Shown here: positions 6,109 to 13,697 of the stretch, in pieces
Position numbering within the stretch: the first letter of the stretch is position 1
Layout: each line of letters begins with the position of its first letter
Source: JBGTBQ01 sp041749275
Lineage (GTDB): Bacteria > Acidobacteriota > Blastocatellia > Pyrinomonadales > Pyrinomonadaceae
Direction of reading: 5' to 3'
Assembly: GCA_041749275.1 (NCBI GenBank)
Contig: JBGTBQ010000313.1
Location: 1 to 13,802, forward strand
Length of the DNA: 13,802 nucleotides
Translations under genes and position numbers: made by a program
Notes under the pieces: generated by a model
The model's input: only the letters and a program-made list of their open reading frames with translations
Database searches by the model: none
What the model was told of the DNA's origin: nothing

Positions 6109-6114
6109 ATTATA
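6109..6114 (-). promoter_or_regulatory. -10 box for the minus-strand nucleotidyltransferase operon
   Basis: The minus strand reads a perfect TATAAT here, 27 bp before the ATG at 6081. A GAGGAG follows at 6102-6097, 15 bases from the start codon, which is far for a Shine-Dalgarno. No good -35 is seen at the usual spacing. The site lies in the gap shared with the divergent helicase gene. Confidence 0.5.
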
Positions 6115-6221
6115 CACCCGCTCGCGGCGACAGGTGCGCGGAGCCTGTTCTTGTGTTAATTATCTGTCAGCCCGCCGCAAGCATGGCAGGAACGCCGCCG
6201 ACCGAGCGCGGAAGCATCAAT

Positions 6222-8591
6222 ATGGATTTATTATCTTCACTCAACGAACGACAACGCGAAGCCGTCACCTCGACCGAGGGGCCGCTCTTGATCTTTGCGG
6301 GCGCCGGCTCCGGCAAGACGCGCGTCATCACGGTACGCATCGCGTATCTCATCGCCGAGCGCAATGTCGCCCCGCACTATATCCTCGCCGTCACCTTTAC
6401 GAACAAGGCCGCGCAGGAGATGCGCGGGCGCGTCGAGAAACTGCTCGCAGGCTCACGCCTCCAGAGCGCGCCGCTCGTCTCGACCTTCCATAGCTTGTGC
6501 GTGCGGGTGCTGCGCCGCGACATCGAGAAGCTCCAAGAGGGCTACACGCGCTCCTTCACCATCTACGATCAGGACGATTCGGTGCGTGTCATCAAGGGCT
6601 GCATCAAGGATTTGGGCTACGACGACCAGCGGCTCGCGCCGCGCCAGACGCAAAGCGCGATCAGCCATGCCAAGAACAACGGCCTCGACGCCGAACTGTA
6701 CGCCGCCCGCGTCGAGTCGCACGATGAAAAGCGCGCCGCCATCGCCCGCGTCTTCAAGCTCTACGAGGAGCGGCTCGTCAACAGCAACGCGCTCGATTTC
6801 GACGATCTCCTCATCAAGACCGTCCGGCTCCTCCGGAAGAGCGAAGACGTGCGCGCATACTACAACGGACTCTTCCGCTACATCCTCGTGGACGAGTATC
6901 AGGATACGAACTCGCTTCAGTTCGCGCTCATACGTTTTCTGACCGAGCGGCAGCAGAATATCTGCGTGGTCGGCGACGAGAGTCAGAGCGTCTACCGTTG
7001 GCGCGGCGCGGACATCTCGAACATCCTCAACTTCGAGCAGCACTACCCGGAGGCAAAGGTCATCAAGCTTGAGCAGAATTACCGCTCGACGCAGACCATC
7101 CTCGAAGCGGCGGACGCCGTCATCAAGCGCAACACGGAGCGCAAGGATAAGACGCTCTGGACCGAGAACCCACGGGGCGATTCGATCAACTACTATCAGG
7201 CGATGGACGCCGAAGGCGAGGCGCGCTTCGTTGCCGCGAAGATTGACGAGCACCGGCGGCGCGAGCCGGACTTGCGCGCCGCCGTGCTCTATCGCACCAA
7301 CTCGCAGTCGCGCGTCTTTGAGGAGGCTTTGCGGCGGGCCGGCCTCCCGTACAACATCGTCGGCGGCTTCTCTTTCTACGAACGCGCGGAGGTGCGCGAC
7401 ATCGTCGGTTATCTCAAACTCGCCTTGAACCCGCACGACTCGGTGGCGCTCCTGCGCGTCATCAACACGCCGCCGCGCGGCCTCGGCAAGCAGACGCTCG
7501 ACGAGTTGAACAAGCGCGCGAAGGATTACGGCGTCTCGCTCTGGGAGACCATCGGCATCGTCACGAGTCAGGGCGAGAACTTCAGCCCGCGCGCCGTCTC
7601 CGCGCTGAAGGGATTTCAGTCCCTCATCACCAACCTCGTCGCGCTCGCCGCGAAGGAGCCGGCCTCCGAAGTGGTCAAGGCGGCGATTCTCGATTCGGGC
7701 TATTCCGAAACTCTCCGCACCGAGAACAGCGACGAGGCCGAGGCGCGGCTGGAGAACTTACAGGAACTCGTCAACGCCGCCGTGGATTATGACCGGGAGG
7801 AGGGCGGCGGTCTGCGCGACTTCATTGACGCGGCGGCGCTCGTCTCGGACTCCGACCAGTACCAGCAGGACGCGCCCGTCACGCTGATGACGATGCACTC
7901 GGCGAAGGGTCTTGAGTTCCCGCTCGTCTTCATCGTCGGGATGGAAGACGGTCTGTTCCCGCACGCGCGCTCGGCGGGCGATCTCGCCGAACTTGAAGAA
8001 GAGCGGCGGCTCTGCTATGTCGGCATCACCCGCGCCGAACGTTTCCTTTACGTCACGCACGCGATGCGCCGTCGCGTCTACGGCGAGGAGTTGACCGCCG
8101 AGCCTTCGCAGTTCCTGAACGAGATGCCTTTGGAGTTGATGGAAGACCTCACGCGCGGCAAGTCATGGCTCTCGTTCGCGCGCAGTTCGGCGGCGGTGGA
8201 AGCGCGCCACACGGCGAAGGCGCTGCGCGGCGACACCTCCGCCAAACCGGCGAAGCCCTACGGCGGTAAGACCTACGATAGCGTTGACTCCATCGCCGAG
8301 TTCTTCCGCCAGCGCGGTGACAAGTTCAAGAGCCAGTCCGCGCCGCCGACGCCGGCGCGCCACACGCCGCCGCCAACAGTGAAACGGCAAGCCGCCGCCG
8401 CGGGCGGCTCCGCTCCAACTTCTTCCGGCGATAGTTTCGTCCCCGGCTCGCACGTCCGCCACCCGAAGTACGGTCGCGGTCTCGTCCTCCGCCGCGAGGG
8501 CACGGGCGACGCCGCCAAGCTCACGGTCAGCTTCCCCGGCTTCGGGCAGAAGAAGCTGATCGAGAAATACGCGGGGCTGGAAAAGGCTTAA
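6222..8591 (+). CDS. UvrD/PcrA-type superfamily 1 DNA helicase
   Basis: A 789-aa ATP-dependent 3'-5' helicase of the UvrD/PcrA group, acting in excision repair, replication restart and collision relief. Motifs appear in order: Q motif LNERQREAV (7-15), Walker A AGAGSGKT (26-33), Walker B VDEYQD (223-228), motif III VGDESQSVYRWRGAD, motif IV QNYRST, motif V MTMHSAKGLEFPLVF and motif VI RRLCYVGITRAE. A low-complexity linker leads to a Tudor-like C-terminal domain (VPGSHVRHPKYGRGLVLRR), which binds RNA polymerase in PcrA. Motif III reads GDES where GDDD is usual. The start at 6222 is chosen because GGAAG sits 7 bases upstream and the Q motif follows directly; the frame stays open for 55 more codons upstream, but those residues are not family-like. 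It is divergent from the nucleotidyltransferase operon. Confidence 0.95.
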   Translation: MDLLSSLNERQREAVTSTEGPLLIFAGAGSGKTRVITVRIAYLIAERNVAPHYILAVTFTNKAAQEMRGRVEKLLAGSRLQSAPLVSTFHSLCVRVLRRDIEKLQEGYTRSFTIYDQDDSVRVIKGCIKDLGYDDQRLAPRQTQSAISHAKNNGLDAELYAARVESHDEKRAAIARVFKLYEERLVNSNALDFDDLLIKTVRLLRKSEDVRAYYNGLFRYILVDEYQDTNSLQFALIRFLTERQQNICVVGDESQSVYRWRGADISNILNFEQHYPEAKVIKLEQNYRSTQTILEAADAVIKRNTERKDKTLWTENPRGDSINYYQAMDAEGEARFVAAKIDEHRRREPDLRAAVLYRTNSQSRVFEEALRRAGLPYNIVGGFSFYERAEVRDIVGYLKLALNPHDSVALLRVINTPPRGLGKQTLDELNKRAKDYGVSLWETIGIVTSQGENFSPRAVSALKGFQSLITNLVALAAKEPASEVVKAAILDSGYSETLRTENSDEAEARLENLQELVNAAVDYDREEGGGLRDFIDAAALVSDSDQYQQDAPVTLMTMHSAKGLEFPLVFIVGMEDGLFPHARSAGDLAELEEERRLCYVGITRAERFLYVTHAMRRRVYGEELTAEPSQFLNEMPLELMEDLTRGKSWLSFARSSAAVEARHTAKALRGDTSAKPAKPYGGKTYDSVDSIAEFFRQRGDKFKSQSAPPTPARHTPPPTVKRQAAAAGGSAPTSSGDSFVPGSHVRHPKYGRGLVLRREGTGDAAKLTVSFPGFGQKKLIEKYAGLEKA

Positions 8592-8616
8592 GGTGTGTTT
8601 GCCGGTCTTTCAACGG

Positions 8617-8667
8617 GTCGGAACCGCCCGCGTCAGCAGGCGATTTCGACGAGCAACCTTCTCGTCG
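8617..8667. repeat. Degenerate palindrome downstream of the helicase
   Basis: The arms 8617-8631 and 8636-8650 pair at 12 of 15 positions. The left arm, GTCGGAACCGCCCGC, resembles the left arm of the REP-like elements at 1441 and 13239, so this may be a decayed half-copy. An overlapping 7-bp hairpin, 8647-8653/8661-8667, follows. It lies 26 bp past the helicase stop and has no T-tract. Confidence 0.5.
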
Positions 8668-8730
8668 CGCGTCCGGCGTGGATACGCTCTTAAATCGAAA
8701 CTTACGACATTGGGGCAAAGATAAAACATG

Positions 8731-8815
8731 ATCCACGAAACCACACGAAACGGCACGAACCACAACCCACGCAAAGTCAGTGCTGTTTCGTGTTGCTTCG
8801 TGTGCATTCGTGGAT
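8731..8815. repeat. Inverted repeat built of spaced CACGAA units
   Basis: The arms 8731-8759 and 8787-8815 match at 24 of 29 positions. Each arm carries three CACGAA cores spaced about 10 bases apart, roughly one helical turn. It resembles short tandem-unit repeats of other GC-rich environmental bacteria. There is no coding support and the function is unknown. Confidence 0.7.
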
Positions 8816-8864
8816 TGGCTGTTGGGGCTGGTGTCCCAATCTTGTCAGGACTGATTTATGGCAA

Positions 8865-8977
8865 TTTGCAATTGGATGCGACCACATCAACGACCGTTTA
8901 GAGGCGGGCAATGCCCGCCGTCTCAAGTTGAACCGGGGGGCTTTGCCCGCCTCTAAACGGTCGCACGCAATTGCAAA
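8865..8977. repeat. 113-bp nested inverted repeat upstream of the caspase gene
   Basis: The ends TTTGCAATTG (8865-8874) and CAATTGCAAA (8968-8977) pair perfectly. Inside, TGCGACC (8877-8883) pairs with GGTCGCA (8959-8965), and a perfect 20-bp arm, 8892-8911, pairs with 8943-8962. An alternative small hairpin, 8903-8910/8912-8919, competes with the long arm. It ends 54 bp before the caspase-gene ATG, so it overlaps the likely promoter or leader region. Confidence 0.75.
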
Positions 8978-9031
8978 CCGCTGTAACATTTATCGCGCCC
9001 ATACGCTTCTTCCAACTTTCGCAAAGACCCG

Positions 9032-12000
9032 ATGACCAAATCACTGTCTCTCGTCGCCGTCCTGCTGCTCATCGTCTTATCGGCGTGGTTCAACTCGCCC
9101 CGCGCTGCCGCATCGCCCCGACAGTCCGCGCAGGGGAGCCGCGACATCAAGCTCGGTCGGACGCCCGCGCCGCCAAAGAAGGCTGCCACGACACCGGTGA
9201 ACAAAGCTCCGCGAACCGCCACGCCGCCCGGAGGGCCGCGGCTCGTCGTGCAACTCGGTCAACGGACGATGCAATACGGCTTCGCCGCCTTCTCATCCGA
9301 CAGCCGGCTCGGGGCGACGGGCGGCGGCGGCGATGTGGTCGTCTGGGACGTGGCGACGGGGCGCGAAGTGAGACGGTTGACGGGCAATGAGGGCGACCCC
9401 GGCGCGCAGGATTTGGACGGACTGATGGGCGGGGCGTTCTCGCCGGACAATCGTCTGCTCGCCGTCGCCGTCGGCCCCAACCTGCGGCTCTGGAACGTCG
9501 CAACGGGTAAGCTCGTCTGGCAGCGCACGAACGAAGCTCACGCCTTTCTCAAACTCGAATCCGCTTACGCGCCCATCGCCTTCATGCCCGACGGGCGGCA
9601 GATCGTCGTGCGTGGTGACAACGCCAAGCTGACGTGGGACGCGACGACGGGGCGGCTCGTCGCCCGCGCGCGGCTCAACAAAAAAGGCGTCGAGGACGGC
9701 GTCACCGAAGACGAGATGCTCGCGCGCCAGATGACGACTCCGGACGGCAAATTCGTCGTCGAAGCCAAAGACGGCGTCGTCAGCGTCTGGGTGAAGGCGA
9801 CGGGCGCGCAGTCGGGCGTCGTGCGTTTCAAGGATGTCACGGGCGACGAAGAGACCGGCGACGGGCTGCTCGCGTTCGCGCTCTCGCCCGACGGGCGATT
9901 GCTCATCACGGCGAACAAGGTTGACGACGAGCGCGAGTCCATCCGCCTGTGGGACGCGTGGACGGGAGAGGTGTTGCACACGCTCGCGGGCCGGCCTCCG
10001 GGCGACGCCGCAACGTTCCGGTTTACGGCGGAAGGCGGGCTGCTCGGCGTCACGGCGCAGGGCGAAACGATACGCGCGCGCGAGATGCTCGGCGGGCACG
10101 CGGTCGAGTGGAAAGTGGGCGGCGAGCCGTCTTGGATGGAAGTGTCGCCGGACGGTCGTTACATCGTCGCCGCCGTGGGCCGGGTCGGGCAGGTGTGGGA
10201 CGCGCGCACGGGAGCACAGCTCGCGCGCGTCGAGGCCGAGTTGAAAGATGGCGAGAAGGCGGAAGAGTTCTCATGGGACTTCGCCGGCTTCACGCCGGAC
10301 GAGACCGTCACGTTCCGCGAAGAGTCGGCGCTCGAAGGCGACCTCGGCCAGACAGTGCGGCTGAGTCTGGCGGACTGGAAGGAGAGGCGCGTCAACGGAC
10401 TCGGCCAGATGCCCTACACGCGCGGCGCGGAGAGCAGCGAGAAAGGTTTCGTGCTGTCGGCGGACGCGCGCGCGGCGGCGTGGGAGGCCGTTTCGAGCAG
10501 CGACGGCGACGAAGTGAACAGACACTTCGTAACGGTCTGGAACGCCGACCCGAAGACCAAGAACAAGACCTTCGAGGTTGACCGCGACGAGGCTTACGGC
10601 GATGCGTCCGGCCTCGCGCTCTCGCCCGATGGAAGGAAGATCCTCGTCGTCACCTCGAACGCGGGCGGCAATCTCCCGCAGGCCAACATCAAGATTTGGG
10701 ACGCCGACGCGAAACGCGCGCTCTACAAACTCAAGGCGCCGGGTTTTCGCGTCGGCGAGACGGTCGCGTGGTCACCCGACGGGCGCACGCTCGCCACCGG
10801 CGCCGACGATGGCACGATCATCATGTGGGACGCGGCGACGGGCAAGGAGTTGAAGCGTCTGACGGGCCGCCTCGCTTCGGTCAGCAAGGTCGAATTTTCG
10901 CCGGACAGCCGTTACCTGATGGCGTCAGCCGGCGATGGCACGCGCCTTTTGCTCGACGTAGCGACGGGCGCGGAGGTCTGCCGCCTCATCACCTTCGCGG
11001 ACGGCGGCTGGATCGTCGTTGACCCGCAAGGACGCTTCGACTCCGACGACCTCGCGGACATTCGCGGCGTCCACTGGATCGCGCCCGACGACCCGACGAG
11101 ACCGCTGCCGCTCGAAATCTTCATGCGCGACTACTACGAACCGCGGCTGCTCGCGCGCATCCTCTCCGGCGAGAAGTTCGCGCCCGTCCGCGCGTTCGCC
11201 GAGTTGAACCGGCAACAACCGCGCGTCGCGATCACTTCAATCGAGCAGCGGCCAGATCGGCCCGAACTCGTAAACGTCACGGTCGAAGCGGCACAGGCCA
11301 CGGGCGAAGCGAGACAGGGCGCGCAAACAGTTGAGCGCGCGGCGGGCGTCTACGACCTGCGGCTCTTCCGCGACGGTCAACTTGTCGGCCACGCGCCCGA
11401 CGCGGATGGGGAGATCATCATGGACGCGCGGACGGGACGGGCCACGATCACTTTCAAGGAGATCAGGCTGCCGCGCCGCGCCGACTTGAAAGAGGTCGAG
11501 TTCACGGCCTACGCCTTCAACGAAGACCGCATCAAGAGCGAGACCGCGCAACGCACCTTCAACCTCCCCGGCGCGCTCAAGGCCGCGCAGGGGCGCGCTT
11601 ATATTGTCTCGGTCGGCGTCAACGCTTACGAGAACGCACGCTGGGACTTGCGCTTCGCCGCCAACGACGCGCGCCGTTTGCAGGAGACGGTCGCGGACAG
11701 CGTCGCCGGAGCAGGCGACTACGCCGAGATCGTCCGCGTCCCGCTCATCTCCGATTACGAATTGAAGGATGGAAAAAAGAGCGCGCCGCGCATCGTCACC
11801 GAATCATCGGCGACAAAGGCGAACTTCAAAGCGGTGCTCGACCTGCTCGCGGGCAAGACTGTTGACGCCGAGACGTTGCGGCGCATCCCGAACGCGGCGG
11901 AGATCAGACAGGCCACGCCCGAAGACCTCGTCATCATCTCTTTTTCGAGCCACGGCTATGCCGACGAGCGCGGCAATTTTTACCTGCTGCCCTACGACAC

Positions 12001-12679
12001 GGGCGCGGGCGCCGAGATGCGCGACGTGCTCACGCGCGCGATTTCGAGCGACGAGATGTCGCTGTGGCTGCGCGAGGTGGACGCGGGCGAGATGGTGTTG
12101 GTCGTTGACGCCTGTCACTCGGCGGCGAGCGTGCAGGGTGACGGCTTCAAGCCCGGCCCGATGGGCAGTCGCGGCCTCGGCCAGTTGTCTTATGATAAGG
12201 GCATGAGGGTTTTGACTTCGACGCAGGCCGACAACGTCGCGTTGGAGACGAACCTGACGGAGCAGGGGCTGCTTACTTACACGTTGACGCGCGAAGGGCT
12301 GGAGGCGGCGCGCGCTGATTTCAGCCCGCCCGACGGACAGATCACCGTCGCCGAGTGGCTCGCATATAGCGTGAATCGCGTGCCGAAGCTCTTCGACGAG
12401 GTCGGCCAACGGCTTGCGGAGATGCAGGCCGGCAAGGGCGCCGGCGTCGAGTTGGGGCAAGGGATTCAGGCGAAGCTCGTCGTTTTCACTCCGACCGGAG
12501 ACGCCTTATCAATCTCGGCTTCAGTCGCCGCACGGGACGGCGACGACGCCCGGCGGCGCGAGATGGGCATCGTCGCCTTCGCCGCGCGGACGCAACGCCC
12601 ATCGCTCTTCGACTACGCACGCCGGCGGCGCGGCGTCGTGCTGTCGAGGAAATCGCGAGCGGCAGGCAGCGAGCAGTAA
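9032..12679 (+). CDS. Exported WD40-repeat caspase-like protease (peptidase C14)
   Basis: A 1215-aa protein with a signal peptide: K3, a hydrophobic stretch at 7-20 and a likely cleavage near AAAS at 25-28. About ten WD40-like units cover roughly 70-655, recognisable by WDVATGREV, LWNVATGKL, LWDAWTGEVL, VWDARTGAQL, IWDADAKRAL and MWDAATGKEL, enough for one full propeller and perhaps a second partial one. A linking region with DPQGRFDSDD and PLEIFMRDYYEP (about 660-715) is typical of WD40-caspase proteins. The caspase fold spans about 855-1130: YIVSVGVNAYE, the catalytic H974 in SFSSHGYAD and C1028 in VDACHSA. The dyad is intact, so an active cysteine protease with Arg/Lys or similar specificity is expected from the family. 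The target and trigger are unknown. It stands alone, 440 bp from the helicase; no good Shine-Dalgarno precedes the ATG. Confidence 0.9.
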   Translation: MTKSLSLVAVLLLIVLSAWFNSPRAAASPRQSAQGSRDIKLGRTPAPPKKAATTPVNKAPRTATPPGGPRLVVQLGQRTMQYGFAAFSSDSRLGATGGGGDVVVWDVATGREVRRLTGNEGDPGAQDLDGLMGGAFSPDNRLLAVAVGPNLRLWNVATGKLVWQRTNEAHAFLKLESAYAPIAFMPDGRQIVVRGDNAKLTWDATTGRLVARARLNKKGVEDGVTEDEMLARQMTTPDGKFVVEAKDGVVSVWVKATGAQSGVVRFKDVTGDEETGDGLLAFALSPDGRLLITANKVDDERESIRLWDAWTGEVLHTLAGRPPGDAATFRFTAEGGLLGVTAQGETIRAREMLGGHAVEWKVGGEPSWMEVSPDGRYIVAAVGRVGQVWDARTGAQLARVEAELKDGEKAEEFSWDFAGFTPDETVTFREESALEGDLGQTVRLSLADWKERRVNGLGQMPYTRGAESSEKGFVLSADARAAAWEAVSSSDGDEVNRHFVTVWNADPKTKNKTFEVDRDEAYGDASGLALSPDGRKILVVTSNAGGNLPQANIKIWDADAKRALYKLKAPGFRVGETVAWSPDGRTLATGADDGTIIMWDAATGKELKRLTGRLASVSKVEFSPDSRYLMASAGDGTRLLLDVATGAEVCRLITFADGGWIVVDPQGRFDSDDLADIRGVHWIAPDDPTRPLPLEIFMRDYYEPRLLARILSGEKFAPVRAFAELNRQQPRVAITSIEQRPDRPELVNVTVEAAQATGEARQGAQTVERAAGVYDLRLFRDGQLVGHAPDADGEIIMDARTGRATITFKEIRLPRRADLKEVEFTAYAFNEDRIKSETAQRTFNLPGALKAAQGRAYIVSVGVNAYENARWDLRFAANDARRLQETVADSVAGAGDYAEIVRVPLISDYELKDGKKSAPRIVTESSATKANFKAVLDLLAGKTVDAETLRRIPNAAEIRQATPEDLVIISFSSHGYADERGNFYLLPYDTGAGAEMRDVLTRAISSDEMSLWLREVDAGEMVLVVDACHSAASVQGDGFKPGPMGSRGLGQLSYDKGMRVLTSTQADNVALETNLTEQGLLTYTLTREGLEAARADFSPPDGQITVAEWLAYSVNRVPKLFDEVGQRLAEMQAGKGAGVELGQGIQAKLVVFTPTGDALSISASVAARDGDDARRREMGIVAFAARTQRPSLFDYARRRRGVVLSRKSRAAGSEQ

Positions 12680-12753
12680 AAGTAAAGTCGCGGTTGAAAT
12701 TCAGCTCGCGATTCCGGTCTCTTCAACTGCCCGTCCCATGCTTTGTGTAGTGT

Positions 12754-13215
12754 ATGACGAATGAGGAGATAGCGCGGAGGTTCGAGCGGTTGGCAATGCT
12801 GATGACGCTGCGCGGCGACGACCCGTTCCGCACGCGCTCGTACCGCAACGCCGCCGAGGTGATCGAGACGTGGCCGACGCCGCTCCGCAAGATCGCTGAA
12901 GAGGAAGGCATCAAGGGGCTGCAAACTCTGCCGGGCGTAGGCCGTGCCATCAGCGCCAAGATCATCGAGTTGCTCGAACGCGGCACGTTCGAGGCGTGGG
13001 AGAAGTTGACGGCGGAGACGCCGGAGACGGCGCTCGACCTGCTCAGAGTTGAAGGCATCGGGATGAAGACCGCCGCCACTCTTCACCAGCAGTTCAAAAT
13101 CTCTTCGCTCGAAGACCTGCGCCAGTTCGTCGAAGGCGGGGGGCTTGAGCTTTTAGACGGCGTCGGCGAGCGGACGGCGGAGCGCATTCGGGTGAGCGTG
13201 CGAAGGATAGCTTAG
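12754..13215 (+). CDS. Stand-alone helix-hairpin-helix protein, PolX N-terminal-like
   Basis: A 153-aa protein that corresponds to the N-terminal 8-kDa/HhH part of family X DNA polymerases. Three HhH-type turns are seen: LPGVGRAISAKI (59-70), VEGIGMKTAATL (99-110) and LDGVGERTAERI (134-145). The polymerase palm with its metal-binding aspartates and the PHP exonuclease domain, which make bacterial PolX about 570 aa, are absent: a TAG closes the frame, and 23 bases later a REP-like repeat begins. It therefore binds DNA (single-strand gaps or ends are likely) but cannot polymerise. It could be a true stand-alone family or a truncated polX; the clean codon use and intact third motif favour the former. 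It follows the caspase gene by 74 bp, and no clear Shine-Dalgarno is visible. Confidence 0.8.
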   Translation: MTNEEIARRFERLAMLMTLRGDDPFRTRSYRNAAEVIETWPTPLRKIAEEEGIKGLQTLPGVGRAISAKIIELLERGTFEAWEKLTAETPETALDLLRVEGIGMKTAATLHQQFKISSLEDLRQFVEGGGLELLDGVGERTAERIRVSVRRIA

Positions 13216-13238
13216 ATTGGATTTCACTTGGATGTACG

Positions 13239-13313
13239 GGTCAGAACCGCCTGCGGTAGCGGGCGGTTCTAACGCACGTCAGGCCCGCCAAGCTTAAGCA
13301 GGCGGTTCTGACC
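13239..13313. repeat. REP-like palindromic element, copy B, intact
   Basis: A 75-bp element with perfect 16-bp ends, GGTCAGAACCGCCTGC (13239-13254) and its complement (13298-13313). It folds as two adjacent hairpins: ACCGCCTGC-GGTA-GCGGGCGGT, and CCCGCC...AGGCGG around AAGCTTAAGC. It is the uninterrupted relative of the element at 1441-1659 and contains the 9-mer GCGGTAGCG once (13253-13261). Confidence 0.85.
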
Positions 13314-13346
13314 ACACCGCCCTCCGTACACTGATGTGTAAACCGA

Positions 13347-13457
13347 TCTATATGCCGCGCACACCAAGAAGTGGATTTGAAAAGCTGTCTTTATTCGCAA
13401 TTTTGCTGGCTAAAAGCCAAGCTGCGAATCCACTTCTTGGTGTAGCTCCCATATAGA
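13347..13457. repeat. 111-bp interrupted hairpin (MITE- or ncRNA-like)
   Basis: The outer arms TCTATATG (13347-13354) and CATATAGA (13450-13457), and the inner arms ACACCAAGAAGTGGATT (13361-13377) and its perfect complement (13427-13443), are separated by symmetrical 6-base bulges. The 49-base loop can form an alternative stem, ATTCGCA (13393-13399) with TGCGAAT (13423-13429), which competes with the inner arm. It is clearly lower in GC than its surroundings and has no ORF. Confidence 0.75.
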
Positions 13458-13466
13458 ACCCTAAAA

Positions 13467-13660
13467 GCATGTCTAAAAATCCATGGGTCGTAGCTCCGTG
13501 AGGAGCGGAATGTTTATAGCCCGTCGCGTGACATGAGGTCGCTGAAGCTCCGTGAGGAGCGACATGGTAGGCGCTGCCGCCCCTCCGGGGCTTGAAAGAA
13601 CAAGGGGAGAGCGACGCGGGCTACAAACATTTCGCCCCTCACGGGGCTTTTGAGACACGC
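13467..13660. repeat. 194-bp multi-hairpin repeat element
   Basis: The ends 13467-13479 and 13648-13660 are inverted repeats at 11 of 13 positions. Inside are four short hairpins: GCTCC/GGAGC at 13493-13506 and 13547-13560, then GCCCC/GGGGC at 13579-13591 and 13634-13647. Further pairing joins AATGTTTATAGCCC (from 13509) with GGGCTACAAACATT (to 13631). I have seen similar GTAGCTCCGTGAGGAGCG-type repeats in other environmental genomes. It ends 37 bp before the MsrQ-like start codon. The minus-strand ORF across it is repeat-derived, not a gene. Confidence 0.75.
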
Positions 13661-13697
13661 TCTTAGAGCGAGCCGCTCTCAGCTAACAGCCTTTTTC

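Noticed and set aside
6057..6221. 55-residue N-terminal extension of the helicase frame
   Set aside because: The residues are not family-like, overlap the start of the minus-strand operon, and the ATG at 6222 has a good Shine-Dalgarno followed at once by the Q motif.
9032..13215. Caspase and HhH genes as a defence operon with the TIR-Roco gene
   Set aside because: They are more than 4 kb apart, separated by a helicase and oppositely oriented genes, and the caspase has a signal peptide, so a shared system is not supported.
13473..13658. Minus-strand 61-aa ORF upstream of the msrQ-like gene
   Set aside because: It is a translation of the multi-hairpin repeat and has no ribosome binding site or domain.
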